A DNA stretch of 64,000 bases from an uncultured Bacteroidales bacterium (GTDB lineage Bacteria > Bacteroidota > Bacteroidia > Bacteroidales > WCHB1-69), in NCBI GenBank assembly GCA_905235135.1, contig CAJOKR010000006.1, positions 1 to 64,000 of the forward strand, in the 5' to 3' direction. The position numbers and the translations under genes were made by a program. The notes under the pieces are model-generated. The model had not been told where the DNA came from. It did no database searches and worked only from the letters and a program-made list of their open reading frames with translations. Shown piece by piece: positions 7,837 to 16,767 of this stretch. Positions within the stretch are counted from its first letter, which is position 1; each line of letters starts with the position of its first letter.

Positions 7837-7844
7837 CAAAAGTA
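7837..7844 (-). promoter_or_regulatory. -7 box of the NYN gene
   Basis: On the minus strand this is TACTTTTG (TAnnTTTG), giving an untranslated leader of about 75 nt that holds two hairpins. Confidence 0.65.
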
Positions 7845-7922
7845 CAAAATTTTCGATTCAATTATTGCCCGAAGAAAAAAATATTTGTGTGCGTTTTTTC
7901 AAAACCGTTTTTGTGGTTTCTC

Positions 7923-7983
7923 TACATCTGCGAGGACGCAGATGTTTCCATACCAGAACTATTCCGACGCTCAGAAGCGTCGT
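7923..7983 (-). terminator. tandem hairpins after the MBOAT gene
   Basis: Two perfect palindromes follow the MBOAT stop at 7987: GACGCT-CAGA-AGCGTC (7968-7983) and ACATCTGCG-AGGA-CGCAGATGT (about 7923-7944). They would fold in the 3' end of the acylation operon transcript. No long U-tract follows, so transcript stabilisation is as likely as termination. Confidence 0.5.
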
Positions 7984-7986
7984 CTC

Positions 7987-9846
7987 CTAGAACTGGAAGT
8001 AAATAAACGGCTGCAAGTCCGCCGTCACGAACTGGTAGAGCACGAAGACAACCGCAACCACGATGATGCCCATCAGCCAGAGCGGGAGCATGGCAAAGTT
8101 GATACGATACCAGCGTTTCCAACGGTCTGGTAGCCAGTGGATGATCATGCCGAGGAGGAACATGATGAAGACACCGCGGTAGTTGGCCAGGATATCGGGG
8201 ATGGCCGCGACATTCCACTGCCCGCCGATGCTGTTGACCATCGCCTTGGCAGTCTCCCACGCCGTTTCGTTGGCAATGGCCGGGTCGAGGTTAGAGCCGG
8301 AACGGAAGAATAAGCGCGTGAAGGAGATGAAGACGAAGGTTTGGAAGATGCCCCACGTCTTGTCGAGCCAGCCCACCGTCTTGTCGGGCTTGATGAGGCT
8401 GAAGATGGTCTTGATGAGCGTGCCGACGAACCACACGCCACTCCATACTACACCAATCATCAGCGCGGGATGTGGCCATAAGTGGTTGGTGATCAGGAAG
8501 GTGACGAATATCACCGTGGCGATGGCGCTCTTGACGAGCATATTGCCATGTCGCCAAATCTTGTACGACAGGATGCCGATGCCGTTCAGTCCGCCCCAAA
8601 TCATGAAGTTCCACGAGGCACCGTGCCAAAGGCCGCCTAACAGCATGGTATTCATCATGTTGAGGTTGGTACTGATCTTCAGCCGTGCTTTCTTGCTGAC
8701 TAACGAAGCGATGAGCAGTCCCAACGCGAGGCCTCCGATGATGCAGGTGATGACCACGCTCTTGGTGAGCAGGATGATGACCGCCGCGATGAGCGAGATG
8801 CAGAGGTAGGTGCCGAAGGTGGCGTTGCGGTTGCCGCCGAGCGGGATGTAGAGGTAGTCTTTCAACCAGTTGGAGAGCGAAATGTGCCACCGTTTCCAGA
8901 AATTGCCGGGGTTGGTGGCCTTATACGGCGAGTTGAAGTTCGTGGGCAGGTAGAAGCCCATCAGCATGGCCACACCGATGGCGATGTCGGTATAGCCGGA
9001 GAAGTCGGCATAGACCTGCAACGAATAGACGAACAGCGCCGACAGGTTCTCGAAGGCGGTGAACAGCGAAGGGTTGTTGAAGACCCGATCCACGAAGTTG
9101 ACGGCGAGGTAGTCGCTCATTATCAGCTTCTTGGCCAAGCCGTTGAGAATCCAGAAGACGGCGATGCCGAACTGCCGGCGGGTGAGAAAGAACTTTTTGT
9201 AGAGCTGCGGCACGAACTGGTCGGCACGCACGATGGGGCCTGCTACCAACTGCGGGAAGAACGAGACGTAGAACCCGAAGTCGAGAATGTTGGAAACGTG
9301 CGCAATCTTCCGCTTATAGACATCCACCAAGTAGCTGATATTCTGGAAGGTATAGAAGGAAATACCGACGGGTAACAGGATTTTGGAGGCATCGAAGTAG
9401 TCAGTGCCGGTCCAATTGTTGGCCCATTGCGCGAGCCAGTTGATGACCTCGTGCTCGCTGCCCACGATGGTGTTGTAAGCGTCGGTGCAAAAGTAGGCAT
9501 ACTTGAAATAGAAGAGTACCAGCAAGTTGATGACCACACCCGAAATCATGAACGTTTTACGCCAGCCGTTGCGCTGTGATTTGTCCATGAAAACGCCGAG
9601 GAAGTAGTCTAGGAAGGTGTCAAACAGCAAGATAAGGACGAAGAGACCGGAAGTTTTGTAGTAGAAGAGCAGACTGACGAAGAAGAGGAACGTGTTGCGC
9701 AGCAGCCTTTTGCTGTGGAAGAGCGCGAAGCCGGCATAGACGATGGCAAAGAAGGCCCAAAAGTTGAACTGCGTGAACAGCAACGGGTGCGTCTCATCGA
9801 ACGAGAACAGGTTGATCAGAAATTGCGAAACATTCTCCCAGGTCAT
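7987..9846 (-). CDS. MBOAT-family O-acyltransferase (AlgI/DltB-like)
   Basis: Encodes 619 residues, an integral membrane protein with about a dozen hydrophobic segments. The family moves acyl groups, usually acetyl, across the inner membrane to a carrier or SGNH partner that modifies an extracellular polymer. The invariant histidine lies in GLWHGASWNFMIWGG near residue 407, and the upstream block NFNSPYKATNPGNFWKRWHISLSNWLKDYLYIPLGG (residues 300-335) is typical of AlgI. Its ATG overlaps the TGA of the SGNH gene in the restored frame. It is the last gene of a three-gene operon with two SGNH proteins, the standard partner set for polysaccharide O-acylation. The tail is duplicated at 3899-3970. 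Confidence 0.92.
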   Translation of the reverse strand: MTWENVSQFLINLFSFDETHPLLFTQFNFWAFFAIVYAGFALFHSKRLLRNTFLFFVSLLFYYKTSGLFVLILLFDTFLDYFLGVFMDKSQRNGWRKTFMISGVVINLLVLFYFKYAYFCTDAYNTIVGSEHEVINWLAQWANNWTGTDYFDASKILLPVGISFYTFQNISYLVDVYKRKIAHVSNILDFGFYVSFFPQLVAGPIVRADQFVPQLYKKFFLTRRQFGIAVFWILNGLAKKLIMSDYLAVNFVDRVFNNPSLFTAFENLSALFVYSLQVYADFSGYTDIAIGVAMLMGFYLPTNFNSPYKATNPGNFWKRWHISLSNWLKDYLYIPLGGNRNATFGTYLCISLIAAVIILLTKSVVITCIIGGLALGLLIASLVSKKARLKISTNLNMMNTMLLGGLWHGASWNFMIWGGLNGIGILSYKIWRHGNMLVKSAIATVIFVTFLITNHLWPHPALMIGVVWSGVWFVGTLIKTIFSLIKPDKTVGWLDKTWGIFQTFVFISFTRLFFRSGSNLDPAIANETAWETAKAMVNSIGGQWNVAAIPDILANYRGVFIMFLLGMIIHWLPDRWKRWYRINFAMLPLWLMGIIVVAVVFVLYQFVTADLQPFIYFQF

Positions 9847-11148
9847 TCTTGCATAGATTTAAGGGGTTGTACGAAGGCGTGCCAGAAGAGGTCGCCGATG
9901 AGGTTGTAGCCGTTGACGGTGAAGTGGACGCGGTCTTTCTGCGCCAGCCCCTTGGCCTGCCATTTGGCCATGGAGCCGAGCCCGCCCATCACCTCGAATT
10001 GGTCCCAGCAGGCACGTGAGGTCGGCTAATCGGTGCATGACATCGCTCACCTGCGGACCAGTCTGGTTCACGGTATAGCGTCCGCGCCGCACTTTCTTCC
10101 AAGTGTCGTTGTTCGACAGGAAGATAAACGCGCAGTCGGGGTTGGTTTCTCGGATTCGGGCAATGAGCTGTAAGTAGTTGTTTTTGAAGATGGTAGAGTC
10201 GAAATCCTTGCCAAACGCGTCATTCACGCCGATGCCGAAAATCACCAAGTCGGGCGGGAAGGCTTTCATGTCGCGGGTAAAGTTCTTACAGCGCAAATAA
10301 GACGGTACTGCCGCACCGTTAACACCAATGGAGGTGAACGTCACGCCCGGTCTGCCGTTTTTCAGCCAAACTCCGTTGACGAAAAAGGTATCCGCCGCGC
10401 CGCAGGGGAAGTAGAAGGTAAACTCCTGCAACGGACGATCGAGATAGAAGTAGTAGCGTTCGTTGTCGAGGTCGGCTTCGTCGGAGAAACGCCAAATAGT
10501 GTCGTATTTGAGCACAGGGTCGATGTACATGCCGTTGGAGCGGCCGAAGAGGATGAGCGTGTCGGTGGCGAAGTCGTAATCGGGCTCGTTCATCGTGAAC
10601 TTGATGGAATGCACGGTCTGCGTGCAATAGACGGAGATGCCTGACATGCCGAGCGGTGAAGGGTACTGCTGATAGACGTTGCGGATCAGCGAGAAGACAT
10701 CGGAGCGGGTGATGCAGTAGTCGCGGGGATTGTTGCAGGCGTTGGCCGCCGAATAGGGGAAAATGAGCCCTCGGTCGGCCGGTTCGCCGCCATATTCCGC
10801 CAAAACATGCTTGCGGATACGGTGTGACATAGTGCCCGCCTGTACGTGCGAGCCACCGATGTGCATAATGTGGACATTGCCCCTGCGGGTGCGGATCACA
10901 CGGTCGAGCTTTTCGTAGAAACGCACCAGCGGCATACTGTCCTTGCCCCAACAGAGCGTGTCATCGTTGAAGCGGATGAAGGCGAAGGTGGAGTCGTAGG
11001 CCGAGAAAAGTTCAGGCAGCACCCATACGGCTGAGGTGTCGGCCTCCATTTCCAAGGCAACGCTATCGGTGGTCTCATCCACCTGCGCAAAAGCAGTCAT
11101 ACTGCTGAGAATCAAAGCGATGAGTGTTAGTTTTGCGCAGCGTCCCAT
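9843..11148 (-). pseudogene. SGNH/GDSL-like acyl-transfer partner, C-terminus frameshifted
   Basis: From ATG 11148 the protein has a signal peptide (MGRCAKLTLIALILSSMTAF) and an SGNH fold: block I is IGGSHVQAGTM (GGSH rather than GDS) and block III is FGIGVNDAFG. The frame is lost near 10009-10020 and runs out of phase to a stop at 9859. In the next frame the expected end is intact: CWDQFEVMGGLGSMAKW, then the DxxH block DRVHFTVNGYN, then a TGA at 9843-9845 overlapping the MBOAT ATG. A one-base insertion or two-base deletion explains it. The start overlaps the previous gene by 22 bp. It is probably DltD/AlgX-like in function; whether the shift is real decides if it works. Confidence 0.85.
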
Positions 11149-12638
11149 AGATTGTCAAATTGTTCGGCACCCATTTTGCGGCGGGTGGTGTAGAGTTCAT
11201 ACATCGTGGCGAAATTCTCGGCCAGCGTCTTGCCCACGTAGTTGGCACCGGCGGGGGTGAAATGCACGTAGTCGGGACCGGCCCAGCCCTTTCTCACCCA
11301 AGCTACCATCGAATTATAACCGCCCATCACCTCGTACAAATCCCAGTAGGCCACATTGTTACGCAGACACATATTCCGCAGACTATCGACCATAGCAGGC
11401 AGGAACTTGTAAGTCTGCAGCGAACCGCCGTAGGAGTGGCTCATGTCGGACGGACCGATAAAGAGCAGCGTGGCGTTGGGACAGACGCTCTTGATGCGGC
11501 GGATCTGGCTCTGCATGATGGTGCAATATTTGTTGATGGCGGCGGTGCTATAGGTGGAAGGCATCTGGTTGCCACCGAATTGCAGGATAATCAGTCCCAC
11601 ATCGGAGAGCTGGTAGCATTTGCGCAGGATGGAGTCGGTGACGAGGGTGAACTGGTTGCCGGAGGAGCTGCGCAGCGGGATATTATCGACGCTCACGCCC
11701 GGTCCGTTGTCGATCATGATGCCGTAAATGTCCGCTGTTCCTTGCATGTTGATACGCAATGATGCGGTGGAAGAGTCTGTCTGCCAACGGAATGCGTGGA
11801 TACCCGTGCCTTCGCTCGTGCAGGTGGAATCGAAGTGGTTTTTGCGGTCAGTGAGGGTGGCGCGGAATTTGCCGTCGTGGTCATTGTAGAGGAGGGTGAC
11901 GCGGGAGAACCGTTTCACGCGGTTGTCGGTGCGCTTGTTGGTGGTGGCATTGGCGGTGAAGGTGCCGTTGCCGGTGAGTCGGTAGCATTTCAGCATGAGG
12001 CCGTAGTTGCCCTTTGCCCGCGCCCCGTCGCCGTAGGTCGAGTAGAGGGTGAAGGCGCCACTGGCCGACTGGCTCACGGCGTAGGAGGCAACTGTCTGGA
12101 TGGCAGGCAGTAAGCCCGGACCGCCGCCGCCGAATTTCGACTGCATCCACGTGCGGAGGTTACCGGAAATGCGGTCCATCTCAATCTGCGAGTCGCCATA
12201 GTGCAGCACGCGCAATACCTCATCTTTCGAGCGTGCGGAGGCCGCTTTTGCAAAGAACTTATCGAAATAGGTGACATCGCCGTTGGGCAGGTAGAAGTGG
12301 CCTTCCGACGCGATGGCGGTCTTGAAATGTTCGAGCGTATCTAACTGTTCCTCAACGCGTTTCTGCTTGATGGAATCCTCCTTGGCAATCTCCGCGATGA
12401 TGGCCTCGCGCTTTTTGCGGTTAAAGAGCGTGGGTTTGGGGATGCGCTTGTCGTGGAAAAGACTGTCGCCGGGCAAATCCGGCAGGTCAGCGTCGGGATC
12501 TGCGAGCACTTTTTCGATGGAAGGGAAGTTTACGGTGTGTTTGGCCAGCGTGATGCCCTCTTCGGGATAGAAGAAACTGATAATTCCTAAACAGGTGATT
12601 ATCAATATGATGAATAACGCTATTTGCCAAGGTTTCAT
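11127..12638 (-). CDS. SGNH/GDSL hydrolase-like protein, membrane-anchored
   Basis: Encodes 503 residues. An N-terminal hydrophobic segment (residues 5-24, IALFIILIITCLGIISFFY) anchors it to the inner membrane with the rest outside. SGNH blocks are clear: GDSQIEMDRI near residue 148, ILQFGGNQMP near residue 352, and the DxxH block DYVHFTPAGANYVG near residue 467, so Ser, Asp and His are all present. It is the first gene of the operon with the second SGNH gene and MBOAT. By analogy to AlgX/DltD pairs it would accept the acyl group delivered by MBOAT and place it on an exopolysaccharide or wall polymer; the polymer is not identified here. Confidence 0.88.
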   Translation of the reverse strand: MKPWQIALFIILIITCLGIISFFYPEEGITLAKHTVNFPSIEKVLADPDADLPDLPGDSLFHDKRIPKPTLFNRKKREAIIAEIAKEDSIKQKRVEEQLDTLEHFKTAIASEGHFYLPNGDVTYFDKFFAKAASARSKDEVLRVLHYGDSQIEMDRISGNLRTWMQSKFGGGGPGLLPAIQTVASYAVSQSASGAFTLYSTYGDGARAKGNYGLMLKCYRLTGNGTFTANATTNKRTDNRVKRFSRVTLLYNDHDGKFRATLTDRKNHFDSTCTSEGTGIHAFRWQTDSSTASLRINMQGTADIYGIMIDNGPGVSVDNIPLRSSSGNQFTLVTDSILRKCYQLSDVGLIILQFGGNQMPSTYSTAAINKYCTIMQSQIRRIKSVCPNATLLFIGPSDMSHSYGGSLQTYKFLPAMVDSLRNMCLRNNVAYWDLYEVMGGYNSMVAWVRKGWAGPDYVHFTPAGANYVGKTLAENFATMYELYTTRRKMGAEQFDNLWDAAQN

Positions 12639-12666
12639 TCTTTTCTACCCTAATTTTTTGAGGGCG

Positions 12667-12674
12667 CAAAGGTA
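12667..12674 (-). promoter_or_regulatory. -7 box of the acylation operon
   Basis: On the minus strand this is TACCTTTG (TAnnTTTG), 29 bp before ATG 12638. It is back-to-back with the plus-strand box at 12689-12696. Confidence 0.65.
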
Positions 12675-12688
12675 CGATTTTTTTTGTG

Positions 12689-12696
12689 TATTTTTG
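12689..12696 (+). promoter_or_regulatory. -7 box of the EamA transporter gene
   Basis: TATTTTTG (TAnnTTTG), 50 bp before ATG 12747. Divergent with the box for the acylation operon, only 14 bp away. Confidence 0.65.
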
Positions 12697-12746
12697 CCGC
12701 CCAATTTATCTCCATAATATTATCGCCAAATAACTGACAGTAAAGT

Positions 12747-13720
12747 ATGTTCCTCGGTGAGATGATTTCGATTTTCGTGGCTCTTTCGTGGACTGCCACC
12801 GCGCTTTTCGCCGAAGTGGGATCGAAGCGTATGGGATCGTTGCCGTTCAACACAATCCGGATGACGATGTCGCTGCTGTTCCTCGTCCTCACGCTTTGGT
12901 TGGTGATGGGGGTGCCATACCCGCGTTACGCTGACGGAAGCACGTGGGGCTGGCTGCTGCTGTCGGGGGTGGTCGGTTACGTTATCGGCGACTACTGCCT
13001 GATGCAGGGCTATATCCACATCGGCTCGCGGTTCGGGCAGCTTTTCATGACCCTTTCCGCACCCACGGCGGCCATCACGGGACGGATTCTGCTTGGCGAG
13101 CAGATGCGCCCGATCGCCATCCTCGGCATGATTGTCACCTTGAGCGGTATCGCCCTCTCCATCCTTTCCAAAAGCGACGATTCCGAGCATCATGGCCTTC
13201 GATTCAAACTTCCGGCTAAAGGGATTTTCTACGCCGCGATGGCTGGTATCTGCCAAGGTTTCGGGTTGGTGCTCAGCAAGATAGGGCTTCAACACTACGA
13301 TGCCGCATTGACCGTCCTCGGCATTGCCCAAGATGCGGTCTGTGAGGGGGCTTTGTTGCGGTTGCCGGTCAGTATCTGCGTGCCATTTGCCGCCACCACC
13401 ATTCGCGCCTACATCGGGTTAGCGGGCTTTTTCCTCTCGTTGATGCTGTTCTCCAAAGACGGGTTAGCAAAGCTACGCAGTGCGGTCCGCGACCGCAAGT
13501 CGATGTGGTGCGTTTTTGCCTCCACCATTTTCGGACCGTTCATCGGGGTGAGCGCATCGCTGTTGGCCACCCAATACACCGCCACAGGCATCGCCCAAAC
13601 CCTCTTCGCCCTCACCCCCATCCTCATTATCGCCCCCTCCTCTTCCACCAGAAAGTGACGGTCCGCGAAGTCATCGGCGCGATGATCAGTGTGGTTGGGG
13701 TGTGTTTGTTTTTCGTGTAA
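12747..13720 (+). pseudogene. EamA/DMT-family transporter, frameshifted near the C-terminus
   Basis: From ATG 12747 the protein shows the ten-helix drug/metabolite transporter pattern: two EamA repeats, the first ending near residue 140 with LGMIVTLSGIALSIL and the second starting near residue 152. At about 13637-13645, in a C-rich run (gccccctcctcttcc), the frame goes out of phase and stops at 13658. One base more restores LLFHQKVTVREVIGAMISVVGVCLFFV, exactly the last helix of the family, ending at 13720. The shift sits in a short homopolymer, which makes an assembly error likely. The exported substrate cannot be told from sequence. Confidence 0.85.
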
Positions 13721-13801
13721 AATCCCGCTGTGTGGAACTTGAGACGTAGGACCAACCTTCAAAAAAACAACATTACCCTATCTTTATTAAACAGAATTTT
13801 A

Positions 13802-13809
13802 TATTTTTG
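13802..13809 (+). promoter_or_regulatory. -7 box of the DUF4143 ATPase gene
   Basis: TATTTTTG (TAnnTTTG), 50 bp before ATG 13859. Confidence 0.6.
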
Positions 13810-13858
13810 CGCCGTTTTATAAAATGCGGTTTAATAAAAAAATAGCTTGTAGAAAATT

Positions 13859-15142
13859 ATGGCCATAGCAAGAAATACATTAAAGCAGATTCTCCTTGAC
13901 AATCAGAAGGATGTGGAACAATACGCTGTTTTTCCCCGCCAGTACGATTTGGACAGTTTCCCGTTGCAGGTATTTGTGGGGGTGCGGCGTTCAGGAAAAT
14001 CTTTTCTCCTCTTCGAGAAAATGCATCAGATGCTTGATGAAGGACATTCCTGGGCTGATATGCTCTATCTGGATTTTGAGGATACCCGCTTGGAAGGCTT
14101 CACTTCAGCCGATTTCAATCTGATTTTGGAGTGTCATCAAGAGATGTATGGCAAACGCCCCATGCTGTTCTTTGATGAGATGCAGAATATAGATGGCTGG
14201 CAGAAGTTTGCCCGCAACCTTGCTGACAAGAAATACAGCGTTTTCATTACGGGCAGCAATGCCAAAATGCTTTCAAAAGAAATCATGGCCACTTTAGGTG
14301 GACGTTATCTGCCTACAGAGGTGTACCCGTTCAGTTTTCGGGAATACTTGTCTTATATTAATGTTTCGTTCGATGAACTATCGCTTACTGCCACAGAATC
14401 GAAAGGCCGATTCATGAACGCCTATCATGAATATTTCACCTGGGGCGGCCTGCCCGAATCTATCAATTTGTCAGTCAAAAGAAACTATCTGTCAAGTGTT
14501 TATCAGAAAATTTATCTTGGTGACATTGTTCAACGAAATGGTATTTCCAATCCTCGTCTTCTGCAGTTGATGCTCAAAAAAATGGCGGAAAGTGTGATGC
14601 AGCCTATCTCTTACAATCGGATTTCCAGGCTGCTTTCCAGTGTGTCGGGCAAAATCAGCGTGCCTACGGTTGCGAGCTATGTGGGCTTTTCTGAGGATGC
14701 CTGGCTGTTGTTGCGCGTCAGGAACATCGCATCGGCCTTCGCCGAAAGAGAAAGCGTCTGCAAGTACTATTTCATTGACAACGGTTTGCTGTCACTCCAA
14801 CTGATGGACTGTGAAACGATCTTGTTGGAGAATATGGTGGCACTTTCACTATTCCGTAAATACGGACACGATGAAGACAATGAGCGAGTGTTTTTCTATA
14901 ATGCTAACGTAGAAGTTGATTTCTATGTGCCCGATGATGAACTCGCCATGCAAGTTTCCTACTCAACCAGCGACCCCGAAACCTTACGCAGGGAATCTGG
15001 TGCCCTCGAAAAACTGCCGCAGTTGTACCCATGCCGCCGCCGCGTTATCATCACCTACGATGAAGAAGGCTCATTAGAAGACAACTACGGAAACATAGAG
15101 ATTATCCCCGCATGGAAGTGGTTGTTAGAAGAGACAACGTAG
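13859..15142 (+). CDS. AAA-type ATPase with DUF4143 domain
   Basis: Encodes 427 residues. The Walker A motif is GVRRSGKS (41-48) and the Walker B motif is MLFFDEMQN (about 102-110). The sensor-like FITGSNAKMLS and the SFREYL segment are typical of the AAA_14 domain, and the C-terminal 200 residues match DUF4143. This family is widespread and often multi-copy in Bacteroidota; its function is unsettled, with DNA-related or toxin-like roles suggested for relatives. It is a single gene with its own promoter. Its TAG stop lies within the 28-bp GTAGAGACGC palindrome, so the repeat supplies the end of the gene. Confidence 0.9.
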   Translation: MAIARNTLKQILLDNQKDVEQYAVFPRQYDLDSFPLQVFVGVRRSGKSFLLFEKMHQMLDEGHSWADMLYLDFEDTRLEGFTSADFNLILECHQEMYGKRPMLFFDEMQNIDGWQKFARNLADKKYSVFITGSNAKMLSKEIMATLGGRYLPTEVYPFSFREYLSYINVSFDELSLTATESKGRFMNAYHEYFTWGGLPESINLSVKRNYLSSVYQKIYLGDIVQRNGISNPRLLQLMLKKMAESVMQPISYNRISRLLSSVSGKISVPTVASYVGFSEDAWLLLRVRNIASAFAERESVCKYYFIDNGLLSLQLMDCETILLENMVALSLFRKYGHDEDNERVFFYNANVEVDFYVPDDELAMQVSYSTSDPETLRRESGALEKLPQLYPCRRRVIITYDEEGSLEDNYGNIEIIPAWKWLLEETT

Positions 15143-15166
15143 AGACGCAAGATTTTGCGTCTCTAC
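15139..15166. repeat. GTAGAGACGC palindrome, copy 1
   Basis: A 28-bp inverted repeat, GTAGAGACGCAAGATTTTGC then GTCTCTAC. It provides the stop codon of the upstream ATPase gene. Other copies lie at 34371, 39645, 41988, 43091 and 55503. Confidence 0.85.
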
Positions 15167-15200
15167 TCTGGTACATAATCAACAAACAAATAAAGACGAT

Positions 15201-15966
15201 ATGGACTTTTACACCTACGATAACCCCGGCCACCCGACCCTCCTCCTGCTCCCCGGGCTGGGCGTGTCGCACGAAATTTTCCTCCCGCTGGTGGAACTGC
15301 TGAAGGAAGACTTTCACATCATCGCGGCGGACATCGACGGATTTCTGCTCGGTAAACCCTCGCGGTTTACCTCCGTGGATGACCAAGCGGCGCAGGCCAT
15401 CCGCTACGTGCGCGAGAACCTCAACGGACGGTTGGATGTCGCTTACGGGCTCTCGTTGGGCGGAAAGATTCTCTCGCGGATGTTAGAGCGCGACGAAATC
15501 ACTATCGACCACGCAATTATGGATGCTGCACCGCTGTTGCCGTTGCCGAAATGGAGCGTGGGACCCTTGCGCTACTACCAGGCCCTCAACGTCTGGACCT
15601 GCTACCACTGGACCGGTTTCTGGCGCTGGCTTCCATTCCCACTACTTCGACACATTGTTGGATGAGGTCAAGAAGGTCTATCCGTCGGGGAAGACCCGCG
15701 CGGTGTTAGACGGCTACAAATCGGTATATACCAGCAAGTTGGAATCTATCCACGGTAATGATATCCACTATTGGTACGGCACAAAAGAGGCCTTCGTCGC
15801 CAAACCGCAGGTGAAGCATCTGTTGACGCTCTGCCCCGATGCACACGTGGAGGTATTCCCGAAGATGAACCACGGGCAATTGTTGGTGGACCACCCAGAG
15901 GAAATTGCGAGGAGAATCAGCACCGTAGCATCTTCTCGCGCAGCTGCGTATAGCCAGCCTCGTTGA
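15201..15966 (+). pseudogene. alpha/beta-hydrolase, frameshifted in the middle
   Basis: The first part, from ATG 15201, has the oxyanion-hole strand LLLLPGLGVSHEIF and the nucleophile elbow GLSLGG near residues 92-97. The frame breaks around 15620-15640. The alternative frame continues HYFDTLLDEVKKVYPSG, with the late strand WYGTKEAFV and the catalytic-His segment PKMNHGQLLVDHPEEI, to a TGA at 15964-15966. A one- or two-base indel would unite them into about 255 residues, a normal size for the family. The 3' end overlaps the convergent NUDIX gene by 50 bp, which is unusual. The substrate is unknown. Confidence 0.8.
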
Positions 15967-16615
15967 AACGGTAGTGGATGGAGGCGTGTGCTGATTTTTT
16001 CTCCTCGTCGCTCTGTGCCACAGGAGTGAGAATGCCCGACGACAGGAACTTTTTCTGGAAGTTGCGGCGGTCGAACTCCTTGCAGAAAACGTGCGTATAG
16101 AGTCGCTGCATCTCCGGCAGGGTGAAGATGTCGTCCAGCAAAAGGAAGGCGACAGGGGAATTGATGAAGGCCAGTCGCAACTTCCAGAGGGCCATGCGGC
16201 AGATTTTCTCGTGGTCGAAGGCCAGCCGCGGCATTTCGTGGATGTCGAACCAACGGGCCTCTTTCGCATCGTCGCCGGCCACAGCCTTGATTTGGTTTGG
16301 GCGCACGACGGTCGCGAACGCAACGGTGATAGTGCGTCCCCGTGGGTCGCGGTCCAAATCGCTAAAGGAACCCACCTCGTTGAAGAACTTCGGCGCAAGA
16401 CCGGTCTCTTCTTTCAGCTCACGACGTGCCGCCTCTTCCAAGGTTTCGTTCTCGTCCAAAAAGCCGCCCGGAAATGCCCAGCAATCCTTGTACGGCTCAT
16501 GTCCCCGCTTGATTAGCAGCACGTTGAGTTTCGTGCCATCAAAACTGAACACCACAATGTCCGCCGTCACCGCCGGCCTCCAATAATCATATACAAAACG
16601 TCCTTTTTCGCCCAT
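15917..16615 (-). CDS. NUDIX hydrolase with C-terminal winged-helix-like domain
   Basis: Encodes 232 residues from ATG 16615; the upstream ATG at 16642 falls inside the promoter and is rejected. The complete NUDIX box lies at residues 50-72, beginning GGFLDENETLEEAARR and ending ELKEETG. The C-terminal 90 residues (FTLPEMQRLYTHVF, then NFQKKFLSSGIL) match the helix-turn-helix extension of NrtR-type NUDIX proteins, which can act as repressors sensing ADP-ribose-like ligands. The box residues are intact, so it may be an enzyme as well. Convergent overlap with the hydrolase is 50 bp. Confidence 0.88.
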   Translation of the reverse strand: MGEKGRFVYDYWRPAVTADIVVFSFDGTKLNVLLIKRGHEPYKDCWAFPGGFLDENETLEEAARRELKEETGLAPKFFNEVGSFSDLDRDPRGRTITVAFATVVRPNQIKAVAGDDAKEARWFDIHEMPRLAFDHEKICRMALWKLRLAFINSPVAFLLLDDIFTLPEMQRLYTHVFCKEFDRRNFQKKFLSSGILTPVAQSDEEKKSAHASIHYRFNEAGYTQLREKMLRC

Positions 16616-16639
16616 ACTTTTACGCGAATTTTTCGGCGG

Positions 16640-16647
16640 CAAAAGTA
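16640..16647 (-). promoter_or_regulatory. -7 box of the NUDIX gene, decides its start
   Basis: On the minus strand this is TACTTTTG (TAnnTTTG). Because it covers the ATG at 16642, the first usable start is 16615. Confidence 0.65.
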
Positions 16648-16693
16648 CAAATTTTTTATTGTGTAATTCTTACACATCATAAAGATTATTTTC

Positions 16694-16701
16694 TATTTTT
16701 G
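16694..16701 (+). promoter_or_regulatory. -7 box of the RND efflux operon
   Basis: TATTTTTG (TAnnTTTG). It overlaps the TTG at 16699 that opens the frame, so translation must start downstream at 16768. Confidence 0.65.
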
Positions 16702-16767
16702 CAGCCTCGTAATTTGTACGATAAACAGTTGTTCAAGTTTTTGATTTATAGGAAATTAAAGAAGAAA

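Noticed and set aside
11160..12113. Long plus-strand open frames opposite the SGNH genes
   Set aside because: They are antisense shadows of GC-rich coding DNA; composition is Val/Ala/Gly/His-rich with no family features.
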